NCBI GenBank assembly: GCA_030765525.1
Contig: JAVCCK010000031.1
Span: forward strand, 16,318 to 80,317
DNA length: 64,000 nt
Reading direction: 5' to 3'
DNA from: Candidatus Lernaella stagnicola
GTDB taxonomy: Bacteria > Lernaellota > Lernaellaia > Lernaellales > Lernaellaceae
Position numbers and translations under genes: made by a program. Below, one piece after another: positions 42,588 to 51,091 of this stretch (its first letter is position 1; every line of letters begins with the position of its first letter). The notes below the pieces were generated by a model. It worked only from the letters and a program-made list of their open reading frames with translations, searched no databases and was not told the DNA's origin.

Positions 42588-43568
42588 ATGAAAAAACTGG
42601 CCTCCAAAATTCTGTTGCTTCTCCTTCTGCTGGCGGTTGAATACGCCGGTTTGGAGGCGGTTGCCCGCGCGTTGTATCCCGAAGCGAGTTTGCGGCTGGC
42701 GGCTAAGGACGTCCTCTTGGCGCAGCGGGCCGAAACCATCGAAGTGCTGCTGATGGGCAACTCGCACGCGGCGCGCGGCATCGACCCGGCCGACCTGTCG
42801 CGTCCGGCCTTCAACCTGGCGTTCCCGGCGACCGATCTCTACAACTGCCGCCACTTACTGGCGCGCGTCGTCGATCGCCTACCGCGCCTGAGGACAATCA
42901 TCGTCAACCTCAGCGATCATTCCTTCGCATTCGACGCCGCCACGCAAACGCCCGCGCTCGTGTACCAGTTTTGGGAGGTCTACCGCATTCCGCCTCGCAG
43001 CTCATCGCTGGTGACGCCGCTGCGCTACGCGCAATACCTCTCGCGTTTCTGGCTTGTACGCGGCACGTTCTTGAAGGATTTTATCCGCCACGGCTTGCGG
43101 AGACGACCGCCGAGAGATCCCATTCTCGCCGTGGAAACATTGCACGATGACGGATTTCGCACGACATCCCTTAGCCTGCCGCCGGCCGTCATGCGCCAGC
43201 ACGCCGCTAAACGCGTGACTCGGCACATCGAGTTTGGCACTGACGAGAGCGCCCGCGAACGCAATCGGGATTACTTGCGGGACTTCCTCACACTGGCGGC
43301 CGAGCACCGGCTCGACGTGGTGATCGTCACGTTGCCGCTTTCGACGTCGTACCGCGAACTGTACCCGCGAGAACTGAGCAGCCAGTTCGACGACGACCTC
43401 CATCAGGTGCTGGCCGACCTCCCGGACGTAAGGTATCTCGACTTCGGGAGTACACCCGGTCTCACGAATGACGATTTCAAGGACGCCGACCACCTCAACG
43501 GCCGCGGCGCGGCGAAAGTGACGCGCTTGCTGGATGTGGCGCTGTTTGGCGATTCCGAATTGGAGTAG
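42588..43568 (+). CDS. SGNH-hydrolase-like membrane-anchored protein
   Basis: 326 residues from ATG 42588, 5 bases after the MBOAT stop, with an N-terminal membrane anchor (ILLLLLLLAVEYAGLEAVA). LLMGNSHAARGIDP holds the nucleophile Ser, and DADHLNGRGAAKV near the end supplies the Asp and His (DxxH). Together with the MBOAT it likely acetylates or deacetylates an extracellular glycan. The glycan itself is not evident from the neighbours. Confidence 0.8.
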   Translation: MKKLASKILLLLLLLAVEYAGLEAVARALYPEASLRLAAKDVLLAQRAETIEVLLMGNSHAARGIDPADLSRPAFNLAFPATDLYNCRHLLARVVDRLPRLRTIIVNLSDHSFAFDAATQTPALVYQFWEVYRIPPRSSSLVTPLRYAQYLSRFWLVRGTFLKDFIRHGLRRRPPRDPILAVETLHDDGFRTTSLSLPPAVMRQHAAKRVTRHIEFGTDESARERNRDYLRDFLTLAAEHRLDVVIVTLPLSTSYRELYPRELSSQFDDDLHQVLADLPDVRYLDFGSTPGLTNDDFKDADHLNGRGAAKVTRLLDVALFGDSELE

Positions 43569-43703
43569 GCCGCCCGTTTCCCTGCGGATCACGCCTCGTC
43601 GGACGAATTGCAGGCCGAAAGGGACAGGGAGGCGACGAGCGGAAAACAAACGGCGAAACACAAAATCATTCGTTCCATGCCGAACCTCGCGATGCCACCG
43701 AAT

Positions 43704-43752
43704 CAACATAGCAGTTTTACCGCGCGACTTCCAGGTTTCAATATGCGTCGGC
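43704..43752. repeat. 3' flank repeat of duplicated lipoprotein, copy 1
   Basis: 49 bases that recur at 44832-44880 with 4 mismatches. Both span the last codons (ADAY, stop) and the downstream flank of the two tandem lipoprotein genes. The 43569-43703 stretch, between convergent genes, shows nothing else. Confidence 0.9.
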
Positions 43753-44790
43753 GGCGACGAGGAAGCCGGTAATGTGCTCTTCATTGGAAAACTCGATCAG
43801 CCGCGCAGCCTGCAATCCGGATATTAAATACAGGCCGGCGTCATTCTCGACAGGAGAAATGCCAAGGCCGCTGCCGCCTGGCGCAAAAGTCATCCAACGG
43901 AAGTAGGGCCAATTCGTTTCGATGAGTTCATTTGCACCGGCAAGGACAAACACGCCTAAATCGAGTGTGTCCAACTGAAAACCGCTGACCGCCATATGGT
44001 CGTTATCGATGCGAGCCAAAACAGGGTTCTCGCCCGTCGTCAAAACCCGAATTCCTCTTGAATCTTCTTCACAAACGGTGTTTTCGCAGCGGACCAGCAC
44101 GAACTCTTCCGATCCACCGTTGAGACTGGATGCGAAGCCATAAATGACTTGCGCTGTTTGCATCTGCAGATCATATAGAGCGCGATCGAAGGTAAGTTCC
44201 TCCTCGTCAGCGGAGGAAATAACGACATAATGCTCATTATTCAGCAAAGCGACACACTCACCGGATGGCATACAATCAATGAGCGCCGCTACATCCTCTC
44301 GCCAATCGCTCCAGGAAGAGCCATTCCATTTCACCAGCGTTTCAGATGAGAAGCAATGAACAACACCGGAATCCTCGGAAAACAAGAAGTTCTTGAGAAT
44401 TCGTGTGCCCTCGCCGGTCGCACACGGCGGTTGCATCGAAAATTCACGCCATTCGCCGATGCTGAATTGATAAAGGGTAGTCATGTCCGTTGCCCAAGCA
44501 ACGGGCCCGAGAGCGTCACCGAATTCGAAAACCCCCGAATCGGGAATAGCGTAGGTCGTAACGTCGTCTATCTCAATTCGATAGAGGGCCGACCACTCGC
44601 TGCTTTCTCGAGGATGCGTCGCGAGCCATCCATTGAGAGGCTTGGGATCATCCGGCCAGGTGCCGACGGGCGAGGCGTCGTCGTTGTCGTCATCGTCAGC
44701 CGGGGTGTCGTTGTCGTCGTCATCGTCGTCGCAGGCCAAACCGGCGACGAGAAGAAGTGCGAGGGTTAAAACGAAAAGACTTCGAAACAT
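43738..44790 (-). CDS. Asp-rich lipoprotein A
   Basis: 350 residues. Lipobox LVAGLAC at residues 14-20, then a run of Asp/Asn with Thr-Pro breaks (DDDDDDNDTPADDDDNDDA) and a conserved exit ASPVGTWPDDPKP. The remainder is beta-rich with repeated short strands (possible beta-propeller) and ends ADAY. It is anchored in the outer or inner membrane after lipidation; no enzymatic motif is seen. Tandem paralogue of lipoprotein B: ends are near identical in DNA, the middle has diverged. Confidence 0.75.
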   Translation of the reverse strand: MFRSLFVLTLALLLVAGLACDDDDDDNDTPADDDDNDDASPVGTWPDDPKPLNGWLATHPRESSEWSALYRIEIDDVTTYAIPDSGVFEFGDALGPVAWATDMTTLYQFSIGEWREFSMQPPCATGEGTRILKNFLFSEDSGVVHCFSSETLVKWNGSSWSDWREDVAALIDCMPSGECVALLNNEHYVVISSADEEELTFDRALYDLQMQTAQVIYGFASSLNGGSEEFVLVRCENTVCEEDSRGIRVLTTGENPVLARIDNDHMAVSGFQLDTLDLGVFVLAGANELIETNWPYFRWMTFAPGGSGLGISPVENDAGLYLISGLQAARLIEFSNEEHITGFLVAADAY

Positions 44791-44828
44791 AAAACCGTTT
44801 TTTTAATTGCAGGCATCACAAGCTCCCG
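44641..44828. repeat. 5' repeat of duplicated lipoprotein, copy 1
   Basis: Near-identical to 45787-45969. It covers linker, signal peptide, start codon and leader, and at 44808-44828 still encodes the last residues and stop (ACDACN) of the metalloprotease gene, a relic showing that the duplication included the protease tail. Confidence 0.9.
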
Positions 44829-44831
44829 AAA

Positions 44832-44880
44832 CAACCTAGCAGTTATGCCGCGCGGCTTCCAGGTTTCAATATGCGTCGGC
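44832..44880. repeat. 3' flank repeat of duplicated lipoprotein, copy 2
   Basis: Second copy of the 49-base unit described at 43704-43752. Confidence 0.9.
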
Positions 44881-45930
44881 AATTAGTAGAAAAAACGGAT
44901 TGAAAACAGGGCCGTCATTTTTGTATTCCATTTCAAACAGTGGATGTAGATCCCAGCCATTGATGGAGTAAAAAACCCACTTTCGATTATCTTCGATGCC
45001 GAATCCAAGGCCTCCGCCGCCCGGCGCGAATCGTAAAACGAGCTTTCCCCAACCGGTCTCTAAGTAGGTTGAGTTACCGTCAAGAATAAAGGTTCCTTCA
45101 TCCCAGCCCCCGGGGTGCGTGGCCAAAGCAACGTAGCGGTCGTCAATTCGCTCCAAATCGCCGCCGAAAAACAACTGGTTGGCACCGAATCGCGTGTCGT
45201 GAGTCCAAGTGTTTTCCGCGGCCCGATAAAGTTTTTCCTCGCCCTCGGAAAACGTAAACAAAGCGAAGCCGACACCGTCACCCCGAAGCGCCGCCGTCCA
45301 AAGGGATGATGCGCCGGGCGGAAAATCCATTGGAATCGCCGTTCTATTTTCAAGACGGAATATCGCTTGTTGGCCCCAAACGAGGCAATTCTCCGTGTCG
45401 AGGCAATCAATGTTATAGGCACCGTAGGGCACGTCGAATTCGGCGATTGGATTCCACGCCAAGCCGTCGTATTCGAATAGAGTGGCCGGATCGTCGCAGA
45501 TGAGAAAAGCGGAAGTCGACGAAAAAGCGGCAAGATTATTCATGCCGAAACCCACTTCGCCGATACAAGGTGGTTGTGCAGAAAGCGGCGTCCAATCGCC
45601 GTCGCGAAGTTCGTAAAGGACGCCGACGCTCTCGGCGAAAGCGTGACCGTTGTCGCTCATGCTTCCATTAAAAAAGACGTTCAATCCATCGAACGTGTTG
45701 GGCGTGACAATTCCGTCGGCAATTGCGTATAGCCCAACCCAACCCTCTGTCTGACGTGATATTACAGAAAACCACCCCACAACCGGCTTGGGATCATCCG
45801 GCCAGGTGCCGACGGGCGAGGCGTCGTCGTTATCGTCATCGGCAGGAGTATTGTTGTCGTCGTCATCGTCGCAGGCCAAACCGGCGACGAGAAGAAGGGC
45901 GAGCGTTAAAACGAAAAGACTTCGAAACAT
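44866..45930 (-). CDS. Asp-rich lipoprotein B
   Basis: 354 residues from ATG 45930; an upstream in-frame extension lies inside the protease gene and is discarded. Same lipobox LVAGLAC, an Asp/Asn linker of slightly different length, ASPVGTWPDDPKPV, then a diverged beta-rich body (repeated FNGSMSDNGHAFAESVGVLY-type strands) ending LLIADAY. Function unknown; shape suggests a surface-exposed propeller or adhesin. Starts 13 bases after the metalloprotease stop, so probably co-transcribed with it. Confidence 0.75.
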   Translation of the reverse strand: MFRSLFVLTLALLLVAGLACDDDDDNNTPADDDNDDASPVGTWPDDPKPVVGWFSVISRQTEGWVGLYAIADGIVTPNTFDGLNVFFNGSMSDNGHAFAESVGVLYELRDGDWTPLSAQPPCIGEVGFGMNNLAAFSSTSAFLICDDPATLFEYDGLAWNPIAEFDVPYGAYNIDCLDTENCLVWGQQAIFRLENRTAIPMDFPPGASSLWTAALRGDGVGFALFTFSEGEEKLYRAAENTWTHDTRFGANQLFFGGDLERIDDRYVALATHPGGWDEGTFILDGNSTYLETGWGKLVLRFAPGGGGLGFGIEDNRKWVFYSINGWDLHPLFEMEYKNDGPVFNPFFLLIADAY

Positions 45931-45969
45931 AAAACCGTTTTTTTTAATTGCAGGCATCGCAAGCTCCCG
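45787..45969. repeat. 5' repeat of duplicated lipoprotein, copy 2
   Basis: The parental copy: linker, signal peptide and start of lipoprotein B plus the true 3' end of the metalloprotease gene (stop at 45944-45946). Compare 44641-44828. Confidence 0.9.
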
Positions 45970-48540
45970 GGTAATCAAGGTTTTCCAGCATGCAGCGGAT
46001 TTTGTCGAAGTCCCAGAACAATTGGCAAGACCAAGTGCACTGGTAACGGTAGCTGAACAGTCCACACTCCGCCCACGGTATTGCGTCGCAAACGTCGCCG
46101 CAGTTTTTACAGTCACCCGCTGTCAGAGACCGCAAATACTCACGGAAGGTTTGGCTCCACAGGTTCTGGGTGCAGTCATTCAAACAGCCGGCTTCACTGG
46201 CGAACCAACCGCAACTTCCCACGAGAGTCGAAGCCTTGTCGGCGCAGACGTTGTCGAAGCCCGTGCCGCCGTCTCCACAACAGATCGGTGTAAGGGGTGA
46301 AACCGGACAGTTCGCCTTCACAGCGCCATGGCAGGCGCCTTCCCCGGCGATACCGGTCCACGCACTTTCGGGGCAAACGACGCCGGCGCAATCGGCGCAG
46401 TAACCGGCGACATGGCAGGAAGACTCCGGTACGCAATCCCAGGTCGGATATGGCTGGCCGATTCCGGTCAAGACACCGTGTCGCTCGAATACCGCCTTGA
46501 TGTAGTCGTGACAGTTTTGAGAAGAGCCGACAGGGCAATCGTCGGCGAGTTCATTCAGCACGATAGAACTGGCTGTGTCCCAAAGAAAAGTCATAACGCG
46601 AATGTCACTGAGGGCAATCTCCATTAGGGTCAAATAAGCGAGTTGGTCCGTATACAGTTTCCCTAAACCAGCGTAGGTTGAGCCGGAGTAGCCGTTCCTG
46701 ATGTCCCATAAGATTTGGGTTAAGACCTTTCCTTCGTCGTAGACGGGAAAACAACATTTAAAAACGGGCTGATAGAGGAACAACGCCGCGTCGCTCTCGC
46801 AAGATAGATTGGTCAGATAGAAATTGTCGGGACCGGCTTCCTCCATGGACGCACCGAAATACATCGCGAAACCTTCTTTGAATGCGCTGGTTTCGTCAAC
46901 GTTGAAAACGCTGCCGTTTTCCCAATACTCGTTACCAGTCTTAAAGGCCTTCTGAACATAATGAGTGAATTCGTGGTACATCGCGGGGTGCCGGAATAGC
47001 CCTCGGTATTCGTTTTCGACATAGTAAATCGTGCCGGAGGCCGGCGGGCCGGGATTGTAATTGGACGTCGTTCCGAGAACCATAGTCGGAACGAGATAAG
47101 GATCTATTGTATTCAGATAGTCGGCCTCATCAATACTATAAAATGTGAAGAATCCTTGGTTGTTCGTTGCACAGATTTTGTCGTTTACCGGAAAGCCATA
47201 TTCTCTAAAGCACGAGGGATGCCCTGCACCGCAGAATGAGACGTCGGTATGATCCTTATTGACGATCACGACAAGGTTGTGGTCCTCGGGATACTTCGTG
47301 CGGTGATACAATATGCCCGGCACAACCGGATAAACATCCTCATCAAATCCCAATGTATTTTTGAAGTAATTCAACGCGTGGAGAATGTGGTGGTACGCGG
47401 TCCAGGTCGAAATACCATTAAGTTCAATTCGGTTGCCGTCGTCATTGTAAGGTAGACAAAAAAGCGATTTTGCGAATTTGTAATTGAATGATTCATAGGA
47501 CCAATACGTGTCGTTGCTGAGGAGGCGATCAATTTCGCACGAGTCTTCTTCGTTCATGTCGTAGACATGCACATCGGGATTGAACGCGGCGCGGGAATTG
47601 CCGAAACCGTAAGTAGTATCCACCCAGCGCGGTCGAAAAGCGGGCTCGTTGCACTCGATCGCGGCCTGCGTGTCGAGCGTGTACCCGTAGACGATCTCGT
47701 CGTAGTCGTCGCCCGGCGCGCCGTCGATGTTCGAGGAATAGGAAAGCACCGTGGCCGATTCCGCGCTGACGATGAACGTCAAATCGTTGCCGAGCTCGTC
47801 AAATGAAAAGGGTAAAGCAACGCGGACGGCGTAGGTCGGCAGCACTTCGCCGAGGATAAAACGATACGCCAACGTCGTGCCGCGAAACGCCACTTGATCC
47901 GGCAACGCGTTGACCACGTCGAGCACCGCCAGACGCGCCGCTTCCGGCGTGATGAAAACCGCGGGCGGGTCCTCAATGTACCCCAACGCCTCGCCCGAAA
48001 CCTTTCGCAGCCGCCCCTCGCCGTCGAAAAAGCCCAGCACCTCGCCGTTGACATAGGGCACATCCGCGACGAATTGGCGCAACGACACGATGGTCCCCTC
48101 CGGACAAGTCGGCTCGATCCATTCATCTTCGCGCAAACCGGGCAGCGGTTCCATACGGGAATGATCGCAATGATAGACGGCGTTCGGCTCCGACAACGCG
48201 GCCCGCACCAACCCCGGAGTCGGGCCGCCGCGCAGGCCGAACAAGGCGTCGTTATCCGCGAGAAAGTCGCGCAGCGTGCCGACGAAGTCGCCGTAGGATT
48301 CGACGGGCTCGAAGCCCCAGACGATCATGGGGTGGCCGAGTTTCGCGCCCCAACGAATTTCCGCGCCGGGCTGCTCACCCTTGAAACGTTCCCACGCCCG
48401 GACGCATTGCGGATCCGGCTCGCGGTCGTACGCAGCGGCGCGGGCGTCAACGGGAAGGGTGAAAACGGCGACAGAAAAAAGCATCGAAAAGAGAAGAACT
48501 AACGAAAACGATAAAGATTTTCGGGGGGGGGGGTAAACAT
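45944..48540 (-). CDS. Secreted thermolysin/fungalysin-like metalloprotease, start out of frame
   Basis: About 865 residues. Zinc site HEFTHYV at about residue 522, third ligand expected in the Glu of AFKEGFAMYFG about 30 residues later. An N-terminal FTP-type propeptide is suggested (PYVNGEVLGFFDGEGRL). The last 150 residues are Cys-rich. The best start is ATG 48540 with GGGAG nine bases upstream, but a run of 11 C (coding strand) directly behind it shifts the frame; 9 or 12 C would join it to the signal peptide (SFSLVLLFSMLFSVAVF, cleavage near ARA). As read, an in-frame alternative is only a TTG at 48619 without a site. Confidence 0.7.
48523..48533. repeat. Homopolymer of 11 G (C on coding strand)
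   Basis: Located 4 bases behind the ATG TTT A of the metalloprotease gene. Such tracts are slippery; this is the longest homopolymer I noticed in the window. See the finding on phase variation. Confidence 0.95.
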
Positions 48541-48584
48541 CGTATAATACTCCCAATAAATATAGGCGACAAAGAACTAATCCA

Positions 48585-48613
48585 TATATACGCCGACGTT
48601 TCGCCGCGCGCAA
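48585..48613 (-). promoter_or_regulatory. Weak sigma-70-like promoter of metalloprotease
   Basis: On the minus strand TTGCGC, 17 bases, TATATA; about 45 bases before ATG 48540. Only three -35 positions match. The 148-base gap up to the PilZ gene shows nothing stronger. Confidence 0.3.
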
Positions 48614-48688
48614 GGACAAAAAACGAAATCAAAAAAATATTGCCGCGTCGGGAATATAGCGTTTGGGCGTTCTCTTAGAACCGTGAAT

Positions 48689-49039
48689 CTAACCGGCGAA
48701 GTCTTGCAGGAAGCGGTCGAGAATGACGTGGCTGTCGTCGGTCATTTGCTGGAACTGGATGCCGAAGCCGGGCAAGACGGCGTGTCCGTTACGTCCCGGA
48801 TTGTACCAGGCGACGCGGCCGATCACGCGCACCAGACCGCTCGGCGTGCGAATGCGCAGGTGAAGCCGCAGCCCGGGGTGCAGGCTTTCGGTGGCTTGCA
48901 GGAACAGGCCTCCCTGGCTGATGTTGGTGGAAAAAGCGTCGCGGAGATCGCCGCCGGCGGAATACTGCACTTGCAGCATCGAGGGTACCCGCCGGTCGAC
49001 GCGCATGTTGGCGCTGGTTTTCCGCGTGCGTTTGAACAC
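48689..49039 (-). CDS. PilZ domain protein
   Basis: 116 residues, GTG start at 49039. Single PilZ domain: RVDRRVPSMLQVQYS (Arg pair at the start), NISQGGLFLQA (N-x-S-x-x-G motif) and VIGRVAWYNPG, with GIQFQQM later. It matches the Myxococcus-type stand-alone PilZ proteins that bind cyclic-di-GMP. It sits alone upstream of the metalloprotease in the same orientation, so its target is not evident. Confidence 0.85.
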   Translation of the reverse strand: MFKRTRKTSANMRVDRRVPSMLQVQYSAGGDLRDAFSTNISQGGLFLQATESLHPGLRLHLRIRTPSGLVRVIGRVAWYNPGRNGHAVLPGFGIQFQQMTDDSHVILDRFLQDFAG

Positions 49040-49215
49040 GATCCCGGTCCTTCACTTTGGGTGCTTTTTTCGAGCCGTCCCCTGCATGGAATTGTTACGA
49101 CGTCCGAGTCCTCACCTATCTATCGACAAAACCTTGTACGCTCCTTTAAGATTTTCGCACAAGTAGCTGAAATTTTCCAGTTAACTGATTTCGAAACGCG
49201 CCGAATCTTCACCGC

Positions 49216-49953
49216 CTATTTCAAATCCCACCGCACGGTGACGTCGGCCATATAGAGGCGCGAATGCTTGGCGTGTAACCTACGCAGCGCGGCCAAACCC
49301 ATCTTGTGGCGTTTCGCCGTCTCGTGCAGCAAGCGATCTTCGTTCGGTTCTTTGAGATCCTCCACAAGCAATTCCGTGCGCACTTGCTCCACCGTCGCGC
49401 GCGTGCCGAGGATGCGCGTCAACAAGGTGTCGCTGATGCCCTGTTTGGTGCGCTCCTGGCGATCGATCAGGCGAACGTTGACCTCCCACGGGGAACCGCC
49501 GGGGATGTCGCCGAAACCCTCCATGTCGCAATTGAGCACTCCAATTGCGGCGGCGAACTCGTCGGCGATGGCTTCGCCGTCAAGAAACACGCGAACTTCC
49601 AACCACCGGTCGCGCGCCGGGTCGATTTGTTGGAACAAGGCGATTAACGCATTTTTGGTCGTGGCAACCAGTTCGTCCCGGGTGATTACCGGCGCGATGA
49701 CCGCGTTCGCGAAGGCGGCGGTGCGTTCCGCCACGGTTTTGAATCGCGGTTTGCTGAGCGTAAATTCGACGGCGCCTTCCATGGTTTCCAAGGGGATGTC
49801 GATCCACGGCACGTTGAGTGTTACCGGCGTCTTTTCCGGTTTCGGAGTGGCCGGTTGGTCGCCTTGCCAATTGCGCAGGACGAAGTATTTGCCGAGGGCG
49901 GCAATTAGAATAAGTAGGGCTACGCCGATGATTTTCTCACGCCACGATCTCAT
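49216..49953 (-). CDS. Membrane-anchored hypothetical protein
   Basis: 245 residues from ATG 49953. One N-terminal membrane segment (IIGVALLILIAALGKYFVL), then a Pro/Lys linker and an alpha/beta periplasmic part without recognised motif (WLEVRVFLDGEAIADEFA, VNVRLIDRQERTKQG). It has the look of a type II membrane protein of the envelope. Divergent from the acyltransferase gene; the shared 214-base gap carries the promoter at 50101. Confidence 0.6.
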   Translation of the reverse strand: MRSWREKIIGVALLILIAALGKYFVLRNWQGDQPATPKPEKTPVTLNVPWIDIPLETMEGAVEFTLSKPRFKTVAERTAAFANAVIAPVITRDELVATTKNALIALFQQIDPARDRWLEVRVFLDGEAIADEFAAAIGVLNCDMEGFGDIPGGSPWEVNVRLIDRQERTKQGISDTLLTRILGTRATVEQVRTELLVEDLKEPNEDRLLHETAKRHKMGLAALRRLHAKHSRLYMADVTVRWDLK

Positions 49954-50100
49954 GAGGTCGCCTTTTTGTTGGACGTCAATGTAGGCGCTGGCCATCTCGA
50001 CGGCAAGCGATACTCGGCTTGGGAGAGCGTCGGTGCTGGAAGGGAGGGCCGATCGCCAGCCAACTTATTGAAAACAGGTAGAAATCCCATTAAATACGTA

Positions 50101-50130
50101 TTGACATTATCCAAAGGCGCCCGTTATTAT
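50101..50130 (+). promoter_or_regulatory. Sigma-70-like promoter
   Basis: Perfect TTGACA (50101-50106), 18 bases, TATTAT (50125-50130); start of transcription near 50137, 31 bases before the acyltransferase ATG with AAGAGGAA. Confidence 0.7.
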
Positions 50131-50167
50131 ATTTTCTTACGGGGATATTCATCCAAGAGGAACGAAA

Positions 50168-51091
50168 ATGGACCCGCGCAAAAGGGATCGTGCGCTCGAG
50201 ATCGCGCAAAAATTGCTGCCGCCGGAAGAGTTTGATCGCATTTTGGGGATCGAAATCCACGATCTCGGATTCGGCTTCGACCAATTCGGTATGGAACGGG
50301 AATCCGCGATTTTAGCCTATTCCGTGTTGCGCTTTTTTCATAAAAACTACTTCCGCGTCGAAAGCGGAGACACGCACAACATCCCGTCCAAGGGCCCGGC
50401 GCTGATCGTCTGCAACCATTCGGGCACCTTGCCTTTCGATGCCGCCATCACCGCGACCGACGTGGTGGTCAACACCGATCCACCGCGTCCTTTGCGCGCC
50501 ATCGTCGATAATTTTGCGGGTTTCCTGCCTTTCATCAACGTGTTCTTTTACCGCGTGGGGCAAGTGATCGGACACCGCCGCAATTTCCGCGATTTGCTCG
50601 AGGCGGGCGAACTGGTCGGCGTGTGGCCCGAAGGCACGCGCGGCCTCGGCAAGCCCTTCTCGCAACGATATAACCTGATGAAATTCGCGGTCGGCTTCGT
50701 GGAGTTGTCTCTGGCGCATCGAGCGCCGATCGTGCCCACGGCGCTCATCGGCGCCGAGGAACAGATGCCCATGGCCACCAACCTCAAGCCCTTGGCGCGG
50801 GCGTTCGGATTCCCGTACTTCCCAATCCCGGCATTGTTGCCGCTTCTCGGGCCGCTGGCGTTTCTGCCGCTGCCGACCAAGTACCATATCTACTACGGGG
50901 AACCGATTCACTACTACGAGGAGTACGGCCCCGAAACCATCGATGACCCCGAAACCATTCGCATGTTGGCCGACAAGGTGCAGTTGGTAGTGCAAGACAT
51001 GATTAATAAAGGTCTGCAGAAGAGAACCAGCGTCTTCGGCTTCGAGGAGGATTTGCCATGGCACCAAGCCGAAAAAGCAAAGAGAAGTTAA
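50168..51091 (+). CDS. PlsC-type lysophospholipid acyltransferase
   Basis: 307 residues. Acyltransferase motif NHSGTLPFD (NHx4D, about residue 82), GxWPEGTRGLGKPF (GVWPEGTRG near 153, the substrate-binding motif), and VPTALIGAEEQMP. Relatives are often paired with an SDR in Myxococcota-type genomes. It makes or remodels phospholipids at the inner membrane. The stop overlaps the SDR gene by 34 bases, so the two act together. Confidence 0.88.
   Translation: MDPRKRDRALEIAQKLLPPEEFDRILGIEIHDLGFGFDQFGMERESAILAYSVLRFFHKNYFRVESGDTHNIPSKGPALIVCNHSGTLPFDAAITATDVVVNTDPPRPLRAIVDNFAGFLPFINVFFYRVGQVIGHRRNFRDLLEAGELVGVWPEGTRGLGKPFSQRYNLMKFAVGFVELSLAHRAPIVPTALIGAEEQMPMATNLKPLARAFGFPYFPIPALLPLLGPLAFLPLPTKYHIYYGEPIHYYEEYGPETIDDPETIRMLADKVQLVVQDMINKGLQKRTSVFGFEEDLPWHQAEKAKRS

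Noticed and set aside
45931-46116. N-terminal extension of lipoprotein B
   Set aside because: The extension is the antiphase reading of the metalloprotease tail; the lipobox demands start at 45930.
48541-48619. TTG 48619 as the true metalloprotease start
   Set aside because: No ribosome binding site, and it would put a basic, Cys-containing stretch ahead of the signal peptide; ATG 48540 with GGGAG is far better even though off-frame.
49090-49160. FliA-like promoter on the minus strand before the PilZ gene (TAAAGGAG and GTCGATAG)
   Set aside because: Spacer is 13 bases instead of 11-12 and the -10 has two mismatches; too weak to annotate.
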